From NCBI GenBank assembly GCA_041879425.1, contig CP090854.1:2666001-2730000 (forward strand): a stretch of 64,000 nt of DNA, in the 5' to 3' direction. Source of the stretch: Vibrio pomeroyi. Its GTDB lineage: Bacteria > Pseudomonadota > Gammaproteobacteria > Enterobacterales > Vibrionaceae. Positions 54,234 through 64,000 of this stretch are shown one piece after another. The position numbers and the translations under genes are program-made. Under the pieces are notes generated by a model. The model ran no database searches, had not been told where the DNA came from, and saw only the letters and a program-made list of their open reading frames with translations. Every line of letters begins with the position of its first letter. The stretch's first letter is position 1.

Positions 54234-54723
54234 TTTCTATTTTTGGACATTTTACCACAAGCCTAAAACGGTTTAATCACCGTTAATAAAATGAAGACTG
54301 ATAAGCAAGAAATTATGCGTAACAGACCAACTTATCAACAAAAAGTCATAGGTCCGAAAAGTGGTTAAGCATTGTACAGGGATCATTTACAGATAAAAAG
54401 GCGCATTCTTGTAAGCGTATGTATGCCATACCAATAAAACATACCATACCATATAAAGCCAAGAATGATACAACAAGCCAATGTATTTCACTTTTGCTAT
54501 TCGGTAATTCTTTTGAAACGCTCACTACGCATCCAGCTCAAAACTGGAAAATTAGTTTGCAGCACGCATTATCTGGGTGACATCGCACAGAAAATCCCTT
54601 ATTTTCATAAACTTATAAAAATAAGTTATCGTAACCATAAAAGACACCTATTGCAGATGGTTATTCCACTCTGTATACATAAGTGACTATAAAATCTTTT
54701 AATACCTAAAATTAGTAAAACTT
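54234..54723. other. Gene-free region between rfaH and the peptide transporter gene
   Basis: About 490 AT-rich bases holding the two divergent promoters. A loose inverted repeat GTATGTATG / CATACCATAC lies near 54418-54450 and a small stem ACTTAT/ATAAGT near 54610-54630. An open frame of 73 codons at 54465-54686 has no ribosome site and atypical composition, so it is not called. Confidence 0.55.
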
Positions 54724-56118
54724 ATGCCAAGCACTCACAACATCTTTGGCCACCCTAGAGGCCTATTTCTACTATTTAGCACAGAGCTATGGGAACGTTT
54801 CTCCTACTATGCAATGCGTGCAATTCTTGTTTTATTCTTAACTGATACCACCCTTAATGGTGGCCTTGGTTGGTCAACAAAAGACGCACTAGATCTCTAC
54901 GGTATCTACACAGGTTTAGTCTACATCACACCATTAATTGGTGGCTGGATTGCCGATAACTACCTAGGACAACGTAAATCGATCCTAATTGGTGGTGTAT
55001 TGATGGCTCTAGGCCAATTCACACTGGCTCTACCTAACGGCTTTATTGGCTTAGACCAAGTCAACGCTCTGTACCTTGGTTTAGCACTGCTTATCAGTGG
55101 TAACGGTATGTTTAAGCCAAACATCTCGACCATGGTTGGCGACTTGTACCAAGAAGGCGATAACCGTCGTGATGGTGCTTTCACCATTTTCTACATGGGC
55201 ATCAACTTAGGCGCACTACTTGGTGGCTTGATTTCGGGTGCAGCAGTGGATTCATTCGGTTGGAAAGCAGGCTTCTTGGCTGCTGGTATTGGTATGGTTA
55301 TTAGCTTGATCATGCAAATGACGATGGCTCAATCTTGGTTAGGCAACATCGGTTCTGTACCTGCGGCTGCTCGAGCAAAAGAGCTGAACAAATCGAAAGA
55401 GAAAGCGCCACTGACTAAAGAAGAATTCGACAGACTAAAAGTGATTCTGATTATGGGTCTGTTCGTGATCGTGTTCTGGGCTGGTTTTGAACAAGCTGGC
55501 GGCCTAATGAACATCTACACTCAACAATATACTGACCGTATGATTGGTGGTTTTGAAGTTCCAGCTGCTTGGTTCCAATCTCTAAACCCATTCTTCATCA
55601 TTACACTTGCACCGATCATCGCTGCATTTTGGGTGAAACTAGGTAAGCGTGAACCAAACTCACCTGTTAAGTTTGCGATGGCGTTGTTCTTCTTAGCACT
55701 TGGCTTTGTGTGCATGATGGGCGCGGTAATGGAGCAAGGTGGCGACCTAACAGTGAAAACATCGATGTTATGGCTAGTCGGTGCATTCTTCTTCCATACC
55801 CTTGGTGAGCTTTGTTTATCGCCTATTGGCCTGTCGTTGGTCACTAAGCTAGCTCCGCTTCGTTTAGCATCACTAATGATGGGTGCTTGGTTCGGCTTCA
55901 ATGCGGTTGCAAACTACGTAGCAGGCCTAGTGGGTTCTCACGTTGGTGAGCTTGGCGCGATGTCTATCTTTGGTGGTATCGCGATTACAGCAACAATTAG
56001 TGGCGTATTACTGCTTCTTTGTGCTGGTAAGCTTGTATCATGGATGCATGGTGTAGAAACCAACATGACGCTTGAAGCAGAGCCAAAAGCTGAGACAGCA
56101 GAAACCTCTGTTGCTTAA
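54724..56118 (+). CDS. POT-family proton-dependent oligopeptide transporter
   Basis: A 464-residue MFS peptide:H+ symporter similar to DtpA/DtpB. The family motif ExxERFxYY is seen as ELWERFSYYAMRAIL at residues 19-33, followed by GGWIADNYLGQRKSI and FTIFYMGINLGALLGGLISG. About 14 hydrophobic segments are expected; the C-terminal tail is charged (EAEPKAETAETS). Imports di- and tripeptides. Terminator at 56155. Confidence 0.93.
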   Translation: MPSTHNIFGHPRGLFLLFSTELWERFSYYAMRAILVLFLTDTTLNGGLGWSTKDALDLYGIYTGLVYITPLIGGWIADNYLGQRKSILIGGVLMALGQFTLALPNGFIGLDQVNALYLGLALLISGNGMFKPNISTMVGDLYQEGDNRRDGAFTIFYMGINLGALLGGLISGAAVDSFGWKAGFLAAGIGMVISLIMQMTMAQSWLGNIGSVPAAARAKELNKSKEKAPLTKEEFDRLKVILIMGLFVIVFWAGFEQAGGLMNIYTQQYTDRMIGGFEVPAAWFQSLNPFFIITLAPIIAAFWVKLGKREPNSPVKFAMALFFLALGFVCMMGAVMEQGGDLTVKTSMLWLVGAFFFHTLGELCLSPIGLSLVTKLAPLRLASLMMGAWFGFNAVANYVAGLVGSHVGELGAMSIFGGIAITATISGVLLLLCAGKLVSWMHGVETNMTLEAEPKAETAETSVA

Positions 56119-56154
56119 TCTCTAGATCCATTTCAAGAAGAAACATCAAGATCA

Positions 56155-56183
56155 AAAAGGGCTGCTCAATGAGCAGCCCTTTT
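56155..56183. terminator. Bidirectional terminator between the peptide transporter and hemH
   Basis: Perfect 13-bp stem AAAAGGGCTGCTC / GAGCAGCCCTTTT. Confidence 0.94.
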
Positions 56184-56208
56184 GTTATCTATTCAATCGA
56201 CACATCAG

Positions 56209-57171
56209 TTAGCGATGAAGCGCTACCAGTTCAGCCATCATGTCGATATGTGAGTCTCTGTCGTTAAGACACATGATATAGCTAAACTCAGAACCACCAG
56301 CGTCAATGAAAGTCTCTTTACACTGGTCTGAAATCTCTTCCAATGTTTCCAAGCAATCCACCGAGAATGCAGGAGCCATGATATCAATCTTCTTAATACC
56401 TTTTCCTGGCAATGACTCTAGCGTTTCGTCTGTGTAAGGCTTCAACCACTCCTCTCGACCAAATCGAGATTGGTAGGTCATGGTGATGCCTTCTTCAGAT
56501 AAACCTAGCTCTGCTGCAAGCAGTTTTGTCGTAGCTTCACAGTGTTGCGGATAAATATCGCCTTCATCAGCTAAGCGCTTCGGAATGCCGTGGAACGAAC
56601 AAACCAAGTGATCGGCTCTGCCATTTTTATCCCAATGACTGCGAACGCTTTCAGCCAGTGCTTTGGCATAGCTCGGGTGTGAATAGTAATCGCGAATAAA
56701 GCGATAGCTTGGGATTACAGGCATCTGCTTAAAAGCTTTGGTTAAGCCATCAGAAACAGCCGCTGTTGTTGTGCCTGAGTACTGAGGGTACAAAGGCAAT
56801 ACAATGATGTCTTCTACGCCCTGCTCCATCAGTTGTTCGATACCCGTCTTAAGGCTTGGGTTACCATAGGTCATTCCCAATGCAACCGGCATCTCTAATT
56901 TTTTCTCTAGCTTTTCCGCTTGTCTCTGCGAGTAAACGAGCAAAGGTGAGCCATCATCCATCCAAACCGACTGATATAGCTTCGCGACCTTAGGTGAACG
57001 AATAGGAAGAATCACCCCATGCAGAATAGGACACCAAAGCCAACGAGTTAGGTTCACTACTCGCTTGTCGTGCAAGAATTCACTCAAAAATCGACGAACG
57101 CCAGCTGGGGTCGCAGAATCTGGCGTACCTAAGTTCACCAGTAAAACGCCCTGCTTTTTATTATTTTCCAT
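56209..57171 (-). CDS. hemH: Ferrochelatase
   Basis: Inserts Fe(II) into protoporphyrin IX, the last step of heme synthesis. 320 residues starting [20 protein letters not shown]. Active-site blocks: [26 protein letters not shown] (catalytic His), [15 protein letters not shown] and [15 protein letters not shown] (Glu cluster and Cys). Lies downstream of adk on the same strand but separated by 279 bases and the adk terminator, so it probably has its own promoter. Confidence 0.98.
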   Translation of the reverse strand: MENNKKQGVLLVNLGTPDSATPAGVRRFLSEFLHDKRVVNLTRWLWCPILHGVILPIRSPKVAKLYQSVWMDDGSPLLVYSQRQAEKLEKKLEMPVALGMTYGNPSLKTGIEQLMEQGVEDIIVLPLYPQYSGTTTAAVSDGLTKAFKQMPVIPSYRFIRDYYSHPSYAKALAESVRSHWDKNGRADHLVCSFHGIPKRLADEGDIYPQHCEATTKLLAAELGLSEEGITMTYQSRFGREEWLKPYTDETLESLPGKGIKKIDIMAPAFSVDCLETLEEISDQCKETFIDAGGSEFSYIMCLNDRDSHIDMMAELVALHR

Positions 57172-57388
57172 AGATACCTGAGACCAATATGTGATTTTCT
57201 GGAAAGGAATATACTAATCTGCATAAGTTTAAGATCATTGCTTCCCACTAAATGTCTGAATAATCATTCTTTAAATGGGATATCACAACATCTACTCTCG
57301 ATTGTGAGCCACCTTCATCGAAAACGGTTTCGTCTTGAATGATGTGCAATCAAATTATCTAGATTGGTATCGTACTAAAAATTGAAAC

Positions 57389-57414
57389 AAAAAAAGCGAC
57401 CCTTAAGGTCGCTT
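57389..57414 (-). terminator. Terminator of adk
   Basis: Stem AGCGACC / GGTCGCT with T7 on the minus strand. Confidence 0.85.
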
Positions 57415-57450
57415 CCAATATATCAAATTCTAAAACTGGCTGTTAGCCAA

Positions 57451-58483
<1,033 letters not shown>

Positions 58484-60388
58484 CTAACGCTTTGTCAGTA
58501 GCTCGTTGATTGCACCCAAGAATTGTGACGGATCTTCCATTGAGCCCTTTTCAGCCAGCATCGCTTGACCAAGTAGCAACTCAACCCAGCGACCAAACGC
58601 TTGCTCGTCTGCTTCCTCGGCCATCTGTTTAACCAGAGCGTGCTCAGGGTTAATCTCGAAGATGTACTTCACTTCAGGTGCCGCTTGACCTGCGGCTTCA
58701 AGAAGCTTAGCCATTTGCGTACCCATTTCGAAGTCGTCAGTCACAACAACAGCTGGTGTTGTTGCTAACTTGAATGTTGTGCGAACTTCTTTAACACGGC
58801 CACCAAGGTAAGATTGAGTGCGCTCTACAACAGACTTGAACTCTTCTTCAGTCTCTTTCTGCTTCTCTTTCTCTTCTTCACCTTCAAACTTGCTTAAGTC
58901 TAAGCCCGCTTTTGTGATCGATTGGAATTGTTTACCATCAAAGTCAGTTAGGTAGTTCATTACGTACTCATCAATGCGATCGTACATTAGAACCACTTCA
59001 ATACCTTTTGCTTTAAACTGCTCCAAGTGTGGGCTGTTCTTAGCTGCTGCGTAGCTATCTGCTGTTAGGTAATAGATCTTATCTTGGCCTTCTTTCATGC
59101 GCTCAACGTAAGATTCTAGGCTGATAGTTTGTTCAGCAGAATCCACTTCCGTTGATGAGAAACGAAGTAGACCCGCTATCTTCTCTTTGTTCGCCATGTC
59201 TTCAGCTGGGCCTTCTTTCATCACTAGGCCAAACTCTTTCCAAAACTCTAGGTACTTGTCGTTGTCATTCTTCGCCATGCGCTCAAGCATAGTCAGTACA
59301 CGCTTAGTACATGCGCCACGAAGAGACTGAGTCACCTTGTTATCTTGCAGGATTTCACGAGACACGTTCAGAGGCAGATCGTTTGAATCAATCAAACCGC
59401 GGACGAAACGCATGTAAGATGGCATGAACTGTTCAGCATCATCCATGATGAATACACGCTGCACATAAAGCTTTAAGCCGCTCTTATGGTCACGGTTCAT
59501 CATGTCCCAAGGTGCTTTAGCTGGAATGTAAAGCAGGCTTGTGTAGTCGTTCTTACCTTCAACCTTGTTGTGGCTCCACGTCAGTGGATCAGCAAAGTCG
59601 TGAGATACGTGCTTGTAGAACTCTTGGTACTCTTCTTTCTCGATATCAGATTTGTTACGAGTCCAAAGCGCTTGCGCCTTGTTAATCTGTTCCCAATGCT
59701 TCTCTTCGGTGTCTTTACCTTCGTCATCTTTCACGGCTGTGAAGATAGAAACAGGGATACCGATATGATCAGAGTATTTACCAATCACTTCACGCAGGCG
59801 CCATTCGTTTAAGAACTCTTTACCGTCTTCACGCATGTGCAGAATGATGTCAGTACCGCGAGATTCTTTAGTGATGTCTTCGATGGTGTAATCGCCTTCG
59901 CCAGCAGAGTGCCATTGAACGGCTTCATTGTTTGCTAGGCCAGCTGCACGTGTGCGAACCGTTACCGCGTCAGCAACGATGAACGCAGAATAGAAACCAA
60001 CACCAAATTGACCAATCAATTGAGAGTCTTTGCTTTGGTCTTCAGATAGCTTTGAGAAGAAGTCTGCAGTGCCTGATTTAGCAATCGTACCTAAATGCTC
60101 AATAACGTTGTCACGGCTCATGCCGATACCGTTATCAGAAATCGTTAAGGTATTTGCTTCAGCATTAAATGAAAGTTTTACACCTAAATCAGCATCACCT
60201 TGGTAAAGGTCACCATTAGATAGGGCTTGAAAACGAAGCTTGTCAGCCGCGTCAGATGCGTTAGAGATCAGCTCACGTAGGAAGATTTCTTTATTTGAAT
60301 ACAGTGAGTGAATCATTAGATGAAGTAGTTGTTTTACTTCAGATTGAAAGCCACGAGTCTCTTTATTTTGCGTTGCCGTTTCGCTCAT
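58484..60388 (-). CDS. htpG: Hsp90-family chaperone HtpG
   Basis: ATP-dependent chaperone, 634 residues from ATG 60388 ([17 protein letters not shown]). The N-terminal GHKL ATPase has [32 protein letters not shown] and [11 protein letters not shown]; the middle domain includes [14 protein letters not shown] [14 protein letters not shown] and [10 protein letters not shown]; the C-terminal dimerisation domain ends [10 protein letters not shown] longer frame reaches 60505 but would begin inside the promoter, which supports the chosen start. Divergent from toxRS. Confidence 0.98.
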   Translation of the reverse strand: MSETATQNKETRGFQSEVKQLLHLMIHSLYSNKEIFLRELISNASDAADKLRFQALSNGDLYQGDADLGVKLSFNAEANTLTISDNGIGMSRDNVIEHLGTIAKSGTADFFSKLSEDQSKDSQLIGQFGVGFYSAFIVADAVTVRTRAAGLANNEAVQWHSAGEGDYTIEDITKESRGTDIILHMREDGKEFLNEWRLREVIGKYSDHIGIPVSIFTAVKDDEGKDTEEKHWEQINKAQALWTRNKSDIEKEEYQEFYKHVSHDFADPLTWSHNKVEGKNDYTSLLYIPAKAPWDMMNRDHKSGLKLYVQRVFIMDDAEQFMPSYMRFVRGLIDSNDLPLNVSREILQDNKVTQSLRGACTKRVLTMLERMAKNDNDKYLEFWKEFGLVMKEGPAEDMANKEKIAGLLRFSSTEVDSAEQTISLESYVERMKEGQDKIYYLTADSYAAAKNSPHLEQFKAKGIEVVLMYDRIDEYVMNYLTDFDGKQFQSITKAGLDLSKFEGEEEKEKQKETEEEFKSVVERTQSYLGGRVKEVRTTFKLATTPAVVVTDDFEMGTQMAKLLEAAGQAAPEVKYIFEINPEHALVKQMAEEADEQAFGRWVELLLGQAMLAEKGSMEDPSQFLGAINELLTKR

Positions 60389-60465
60389 TTTTACTCCAAA
60401 ACATCTATACTTTATGTTGAATAACCATAGGGGCGTAACACTTGATGCCACTCTTATGTTCATTA

Positions 60466-60493
60466 ACATGAGGATGACAAATGTAAATTCAAG
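60466..60493 (-). promoter_or_regulatory. Sigma-32 heat-shock promoter of htpG
   Basis: On the minus strand CTTGAA (60488-60493), 14-base spacer, CCTCATGT (60466-60473). This matches the RpoH consensus CTTGAA-N13/15-CCCCATNT at all but one position and lies about 80 bases upstream of the htpG ATG. Confidence 0.85.
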
Positions 60494-60659
60494 GTCAAAA
60501 ATCATAAAAACACTGTTTTTTTGATCTGTTTTTATTATCCTTGAGTCTGATAAATATAAAAGAACATAAAAGAAGCCATGATTTGGTGAAGAATTAACTG
60601 AACTTCACCTGAGATTTGTCTATTTCGCACCCCAAATCATCCAAAAGTAGAAGAATTCA

Positions 60660-61571
60660 ATGAGCAATATCGGCACAAAGTTTATTCTCGCACAGCGGTT
60701 TGTCTTCGATCCAAACAGCAACTCACTTGTTGACCAAATGAGCGACGGCGAAGTCGTACGCCTTGGCAGCAATGAAAGCCGCATTCTCCTGATGCTGTCG
60801 GAAAGACCCAATGAAGTTATCACTCGTAATGAATTACACGAGTATGTTTGGCGAGACCAAGGCTTTGAGGTTGATGACTCTAGCTTAACGCAAGCAGTAT
60901 CGACACTAAGGAAGATGCTGAAAGATTCGACCAAATCCCCAGAATTCGTAAAGACAGTGCCTAAACGCGGTTATCAATTTATTGCAACCGTTGAGCGCTC
61001 TGCACCACTTTCATCAAATGATCAGCCAGTAGCTGCTGAAATTACCGAAAATGACGTAGAACCTATCTTGACGTTTGCGACGCCTACAGCGACTGAAGAA
61101 GCGATCACTGAAACGGTTGAATCAGAGCCAGTAGCAAAGGTTCAAGAAACCAATGTCGAAGCTGAACCAGCTCGATCTCCTGCTGCAACTCCGGTTAAAA
61201 GCACAAATAAGTGGTTAACGTTTTGGTTGCTGCTTATTGCTTTCATCATGCCGATTCTCGTTTTAACGTTTACTAACCCGGCAGAATCAGAGTTCAAAAC
61301 ATTAGCTGAAGTGGATGGCGTAAAGGTTCAATCACCAGTTAACCACCCAGATCTTAGCAGTTGGCTGCCAGCGATAGAGAAATGTGTATTGCGTTACAAC
61401 ACCAATCACACTGGCATGCTAAAGCCGACTGAAGTAATTGCAACTGGTGGACAAACCAACAACCTTGCCCTCAACTACATTCACCCGCAAGACTACTCGA
61501 GCGAGAATGTAACCCTAAGAATTTACGCAAACCAGTCGGATGTAAACGACATTTGTAACGGTGGTCAGTAA
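60660..61571 (+). CDS. toxR: Transmembrane transcriptional regulator ToxR
   Basis: Inner-membrane one-component regulator of porins and, in pathogens, virulence genes. 303 residues: cytoplasmic OmpR-type winged helix (about 15-110; RLGSNESRILLMLSERP, FEVDDSSLTQAVSTLRKML, VKTVPKRGYQFIATVE), an acidic variable linker (about 115-180), one membrane helix (LTFWLLLIAFIMPILVLTF, about 182-200) and a periplasmic domain with two cysteines (EKCVLRYN and NDICNGG). Divergent from htpG and directly upstream of toxS, the classical Vibrio order. Confidence 0.98.
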   Translation: MSNIGTKFILAQRFVFDPNSNSLVDQMSDGEVVRLGSNESRILLMLSERPNEVITRNELHEYVWRDQGFEVDDSSLTQAVSTLRKMLKDSTKSPEFVKTVPKRGYQFIATVERSAPLSSNDQPVAAEITENDVEPILTFATPTATEEAITETVESEPVAKVQETNVEAEPARSPAATPVKSTNKWLTFWLLLIAFIMPILVLTFTNPAESEFKTLAEVDGVKVQSPVNHPDLSSWLPAIEKCVLRYNTNHTGMLKPTEVIATGGQTNNLALNYIHPQDYSSENVTLRIYANQSDVNDICNGGQ

Positions 61572-61572
61572 C

Positions 61573-62088
61573 ATGAAATTAAAAGTATCGATTATTTTAC
61601 TGGTTCTATCTGCATTTTTGAGTGGTTGGTTATATTGGGGAAGCGATGCAAAAGTAGAGCGCCTACTTACTGCACATGAATGGCAATCTAAGATGGTCAC
61701 TCTGATTAGCGATAACAAACAAGCTGACTCAATCGGCCCACTTCGCAAAGTTGAACTGTCATCGAATGCGAAATACCTACCAAATGGTACATATCTGAGA
61801 ATGTCAGTGGTTAGACTGTATGGTACTCAAACTGAGCCTGCGAATGTCATCAATATTTCGGAAACGGGTCAGTGGGATATCAACGACAACTACCTCTTGG
61901 TTTCACCAACAGAGTTTAAAGATGTGACTTCTGCTCAGCGCCAAGATTTTTCGGAAGGGCAGCTCGAACTGATCACTCAGGTTATTAAGATGGATGCAGA
62001 ACAAAGCCGACGTATCGACATCGTTAACCCGAAAGCACTGCTATTGACTAGCTTAAATCACGGTTCAACAGTGTTGTTTTCAAACTAA
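61573..62088 (+). CDS. toxS: ToxR-stabilising membrane protein ToxS
   Basis: A 171-residue protein with one N-terminal membrane helix (VSIILLVLSAFLSGWLYW) and a periplasmic domain (ARY-type LLTAHEWQSKMVTLI; GTYLRMSVVRLYGTQ; NETGQWDIND-like ETGQWDINDNYLLVSP). It protects ToxR from proteolysis and, in some species, helps sense bile. It starts one base after the toxR stop codon; an earlier GTG at 61561 lies inside toxR. Terminator at 62149. Confidence 0.97.
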   Translation: MKLKVSIILLVLSAFLSGWLYWGSDAKVERLLTAHEWQSKMVTLISDNKQADSIGPLRKVELSSNAKYLPNGTYLRMSVVRLYGTQTEPANVINISETGQWDINDNYLLVSPTEFKDVTSAQRQDFSEGQLELITQVIKMDAEQSRRIDIVNPKALLLTSLNHGSTVLFSN

Positions 62089-62148
62089 CATTGGAAAGCT
62101 ATTTACTGTGTATCAATAGCTGAATACCATGAAGCGGTAAACCAATAG

Positions 62149-62172
62149 AAAAGGGGCATGATGCCCCTTTTT
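62149..62172 (+). terminator. Terminator of toxRS
   Basis: Palindrome AAAAGGGGCAT / ATGCCCCTTTT followed by T. Confidence 0.9.
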
Positions 62173-62202
62173 GTTATCTAAAACTTACAAGTACGAAATT
62201 CT

Positions 62203-62958
62203 ATGGATTGGATAAACTCACTTGCCCTCTTTTTTGGTTCATTGATTGCCAATACCCTCGCCTCCTTATCGGGTGGTGGTGCCGGGCTACTTCAATTCCC
62301 ACTGCTTATCTTTCTTGGCCTCCCCTTTTCGGTCGCCTTAGCAACACATAAAGTCGCCAGTGTCGCTCTAGGTTTGGGCGCTGCTTATACGCATATTAAA
62401 AGCGGCACGCTCAGCTGGAGAATTTGTTGCTACCTGATCCTTGTTGGCAGCATCGGCGTTGTTATTGGAGCAAATATCGTCTTACTGATTCCAGATGATA
62501 TTGCACAAAAGCTGCTTGGGGCGATGATCTTAGCGCTGGGCATATATTCCCTACTAAAGAAGCAATTGGGACAAGAGGAACAACTCAAGAATAGAGATAC
62601 TAAAGGTTGGATTATTGGTGGCATTGGGCTTGCGCTGATTGGCATCATCAATGGCTCGCTCACTGCCGGATCAGGGCTGTTGGTGACCTTGTTTCTTGTT
62701 CGCTGGTTTGGTTTCACTTATAAGCAGGCAGTGGCACTCACCATGATATGTGTTGGTCTGTTCTGGAATGGCATCGGCGGTATCGCAATCGTACAAGCTG
62801 GTGCACCGATATACTGGTTGTGGCTACCCATACTTCTACTTAGCTCATTTATAGGCGGAAGCCTCGGTGCATTTCTTGCCAACCGTTCAAGCAATCAGCT
62901 CGTCAAAACCGCTTTTGAAATATTGACGTTTGCCGTCGGTATCAAACTACTGATATAG
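62203..62958 (+). CDS. TauE/SafE (TSUP) family membrane transporter
   Basis: A 251-residue integral membrane protein with about eight helices in two pseudo-repeats: SLIANTLASLSGGGAGLLQFP and IGIINGSLTAGSGLLVTLFL carry the paired GGGxG / GxxT motifs of the family. Members export or import sulfite, sulfoacetate or other organosulfur anions; the substrate here is unknown. Followed by the SelW-like gene after 18 bases, so the two may be one operon. Confidence 0.93.
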   Translation: MDWINSLALFFGSLIANTLASLSGGGAGLLQFPLLIFLGLPFSVALATHKVASVALGLGAAYTHIKSGTLSWRICCYLILVGSIGVVIGANIVLLIPDDIAQKLLGAMILALGIYSLLKKQLGQEEQLKNRDTKGWIIGGIGLALIGIINGSLTAGSGLLVTLFLVRWFGFTYKQAVALTMICVGLFWNGIGGIAIVQAGAPIYWLWLPILLLSSFIGGSLGAFLANRSSNQLVKTAFEILTFAVGIKLLI

Positions 62959-62976
62959 AATTTAAAAGGATTAGCT

Positions 62977-63288
62977 ATGAATACGGAATCAAATCCAACC
63001 ACGACAACAATATTGAAAGCGACGATAGCCATACACTATTGCCGTCAATGCAATTGGATGCTTCGCTCAAGTTGGTTGTGCCAAGAATTGCTACACACCT
63101 TCAGTGAAGAGATAGAACAAGTCAGTCTGCACCCTGATACGGGCGGACGATTCGAGATCTTTTGTAATGGGATACAGATTTGGGAAAGAAAAGCGGACGG
63201 CGGTTTTCCTGAGGCTAAAGTTCTGAAGCAAAGAGTACGGAACATCATTGCTCCAGACAAAGACCTCGGCCACGTAGATTCAAAGTAA
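62977..63288 (+). CDS. SelT/SelW/SelH family (Rdx) thioredoxin-like protein
   Basis: A 103-residue protein with thioredoxin-like Rdx fold: IAIHYCRQCNWMLRSSWLCQELL, with CxxC at residues 22-25 where selenoproteins have CxxU. Further family marks are VSLHPDTGGRFEIFCNG, IWERKADGGFPEAKVLKQRVR. Probable redox role, partner unknown. No in-frame TGA or SECIS-like context, so it is a cysteine homologue. Confidence 0.92.
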   Translation: MNTESNPTTTTILKATIAIHYCRQCNWMLRSSWLCQELLHTFSEEIEQVSLHPDTGGRFEIFCNGIQIWERKADGGFPEAKVLKQRVRNIIAPDKDLGHVDSK

Positions 63289-63311
63289 AGCCACGCGACC
63301 GATTTTGTCAT

Positions 63312-63857
63312 TTAAAGCTCACCGCTCACAATCAGGTCACCTTCAAGGCTAATCACTTTGAAGGTGTTGTCTTCATATAGACCATAGCTTGCTGCGTGCC
63401 CTTCTCGTGGAAATGTCACTGAGCTAGGGTTGAAAATAAAGATATCATCTTGGTATTCAGCAATTGGGATATGGGTGTGGCCGTGAGCAATAATATCGCC
63501 CGCTTTCAATGCTGGTCGCTTCGTTGTGTTGTACAGGTGACCATGAGTTAAGAAGATACGCTGACCTGACTCAAGCAGTACCCATGAGTAATCCATCATC
63601 ATTGGGAAAGACAACAGCATCTGATCCACTTCGCTGTCGCAGTTACCACGAACGGCAATGATCTCTTGAGAAAACGCATTCAACTTCTCTGCAACCGCCG
63701 GCGGGTTGTATCCCTCTGGAATCGGGTTTCTTGGACCATGATTCAGAATGTCACCCAATAGAACCAAATATTGCGCACCAGAGGCTTGGTATAGCTCTAG
63801 TACTTTTTCTGTTGCTGGCAGCGAACCGTGTAGGTCTGAAGCAAAAAATAATTTCAC
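63312..63857 (-). CDS. yfcE: Phosphodiesterase YfcE
   Basis: A 181-residue calcineurin-like metallophosphodiesterase. Metal ligands appear in order: ASDLHG (residues 6-11), LLGDILNHGPRN, VRGNCDSEVD, LTHGHL and AHGHTHIPIAE. E. coli YfcE hydrolyses phosphodiesters with Mn(II); natural substrate unknown. Lies convergent with the SelW-like gene. Confidence 0.95.
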   Translation of the reverse strand: MKLFFASDLHGSLPATEKVLELYQASGAQYLVLLGDILNHGPRNPIPEGYNPPAVAEKLNAFSQEIIAVRGNCDSEVDQMLLSFPMMMDYSWVLLESGQRIFLTHGHLYNTTKRPALKAGDIIAHGHTHIPIAEYQDDIFIFNPSSVTFPREGHAASYGLYEDNTFKVISLEGDLIVSGEL

Positions 63858-63904
63858 ACGTACTTCTCCATAAAATTTGTGAGCCTATTGTACGTATCTA
63901 ACCG

Positions 63905-64000
63905 CTACACGTCATCTCTCGCCATACCGTTGATCACGATATTATTGTAACTAACCATACCGACTATTTTATGGTCACTGACCACAGGGGCACGACTGAT
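63905..64000 (-). CDS. CBS-domain protein, C-terminal end (partial)
   Basis: The minus-strand frame entering at base 64000 is open for 31 codons to a TAG at 63905-63907. It reads ISRAPVVSDHKIVGMVSYNN then IVINGMARDDV, the typical end of a CBS domain (RAPVV...IVGMVS..DI). Such domains bind adenosyl ligands. Its N-terminus and overall function lie outside the window. Confidence 0.72.
   Translation of the reverse strand: MSRAPVVSDHKIVGMVSYNNIVINGMARDDV

Noticed and set aside
54465..54686. 73-codon open frame between rfaH and the peptide transporter
   Set aside because: No ribosome site, AT-rich and unusual composition, lies in a promoter region.
60389..60505. N-terminal extension of htpG
   Set aside because: It would place the start upstream of the sigma-32 promoter elements; family alignments begin at the ATG at 60388.
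62977..63288. Selenoprotein
   Set aside because: The redox motif is CxxC and there is no in-frame TGA.

Overview
The window is ordinary chromosomal backbone of a Vibrio, most likely a member of the Splendidus clade. The genus call rests on toxR-toxS divergent from htpG, a cysteine-free FeoC, a SelW-like protein with CxxC, and E. coli-like but Vibrio-ordered housekeeping blocks. The clade call is inference, based mainly on the style of the intergenic heptamer and GTCATTCCC-type repeats. No prophage, integron, CRISPR array, tRNA or rRNA was seen. The only clear mobile element is a small IS200-like insertion.

Layout. 1-1165: end of minC, then minD and minE (division-site selection). 1235-1815: IS200-like element lying between the minE and rnd terminators. 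1901-9913, all on the minus strand: rnd, fadD, an alpha/beta hydrolase, a Slp lipoprotein, a small unknown protein, tsaB, yoaA and another small unknown protein. 10189-15061: purU, yecM, argS and a HIT protein, separated by repeat-rich spacers. 15196-17918: feoABC (ferrous iron uptake) with candidate Fur and FNR sites. 18200-18353: a probable unnamed small RNA. 18531-21914: a very large membrane-spanning propeller/AraC regulator. 22162-24703: znuA divergent from znuCB across a near-perfect Zur operator. 24818-36139: a TCA-cycle block, sdhCDAB-sucABCD on the minus strand, divergent from gltA.

36484-43551: a Nif3-like protein, a DUF1853 protein, seqA-pgm, ybfF, a DUF2788 membrane protein, fldA, a DUF4442 protein and fur. 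43702-51732: glnS, then the GlcNAc regulon (nagE divergent from nagA-nagC, with a CRP site between), then a CPA2-type cation/proton antiporter. 51966-64000: asnB, rfaH, a POT peptide transporter, hemH, adk, htpG (with a readable sigma-32 promoter), toxRS, a TauE/SafE transporter, a SelW-like protein, yfcE and the end of a CBS-domain gene.

Metal homeostasis is a visible theme: Feo, Znu, Fur, flavodoxin, ferrochelatase and the SDH iron-sulfur proteins. GlcNAc use (nagE/A/C) and the ToxR system fit a marine, chitin-using, host-associated Vibrio. The parts that are not routine are the propeller-AraC regulator without a receiver domain, the candidate small RNA upstream of feo, the recurrent 7-bp tandem arrays at gene 3' ends, and the paired palindromic repeats that in one place have expanded into a tandem array of about 91 bp per unit. 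Functions are assigned from recognised motifs and remembered family members; no database search was possible.
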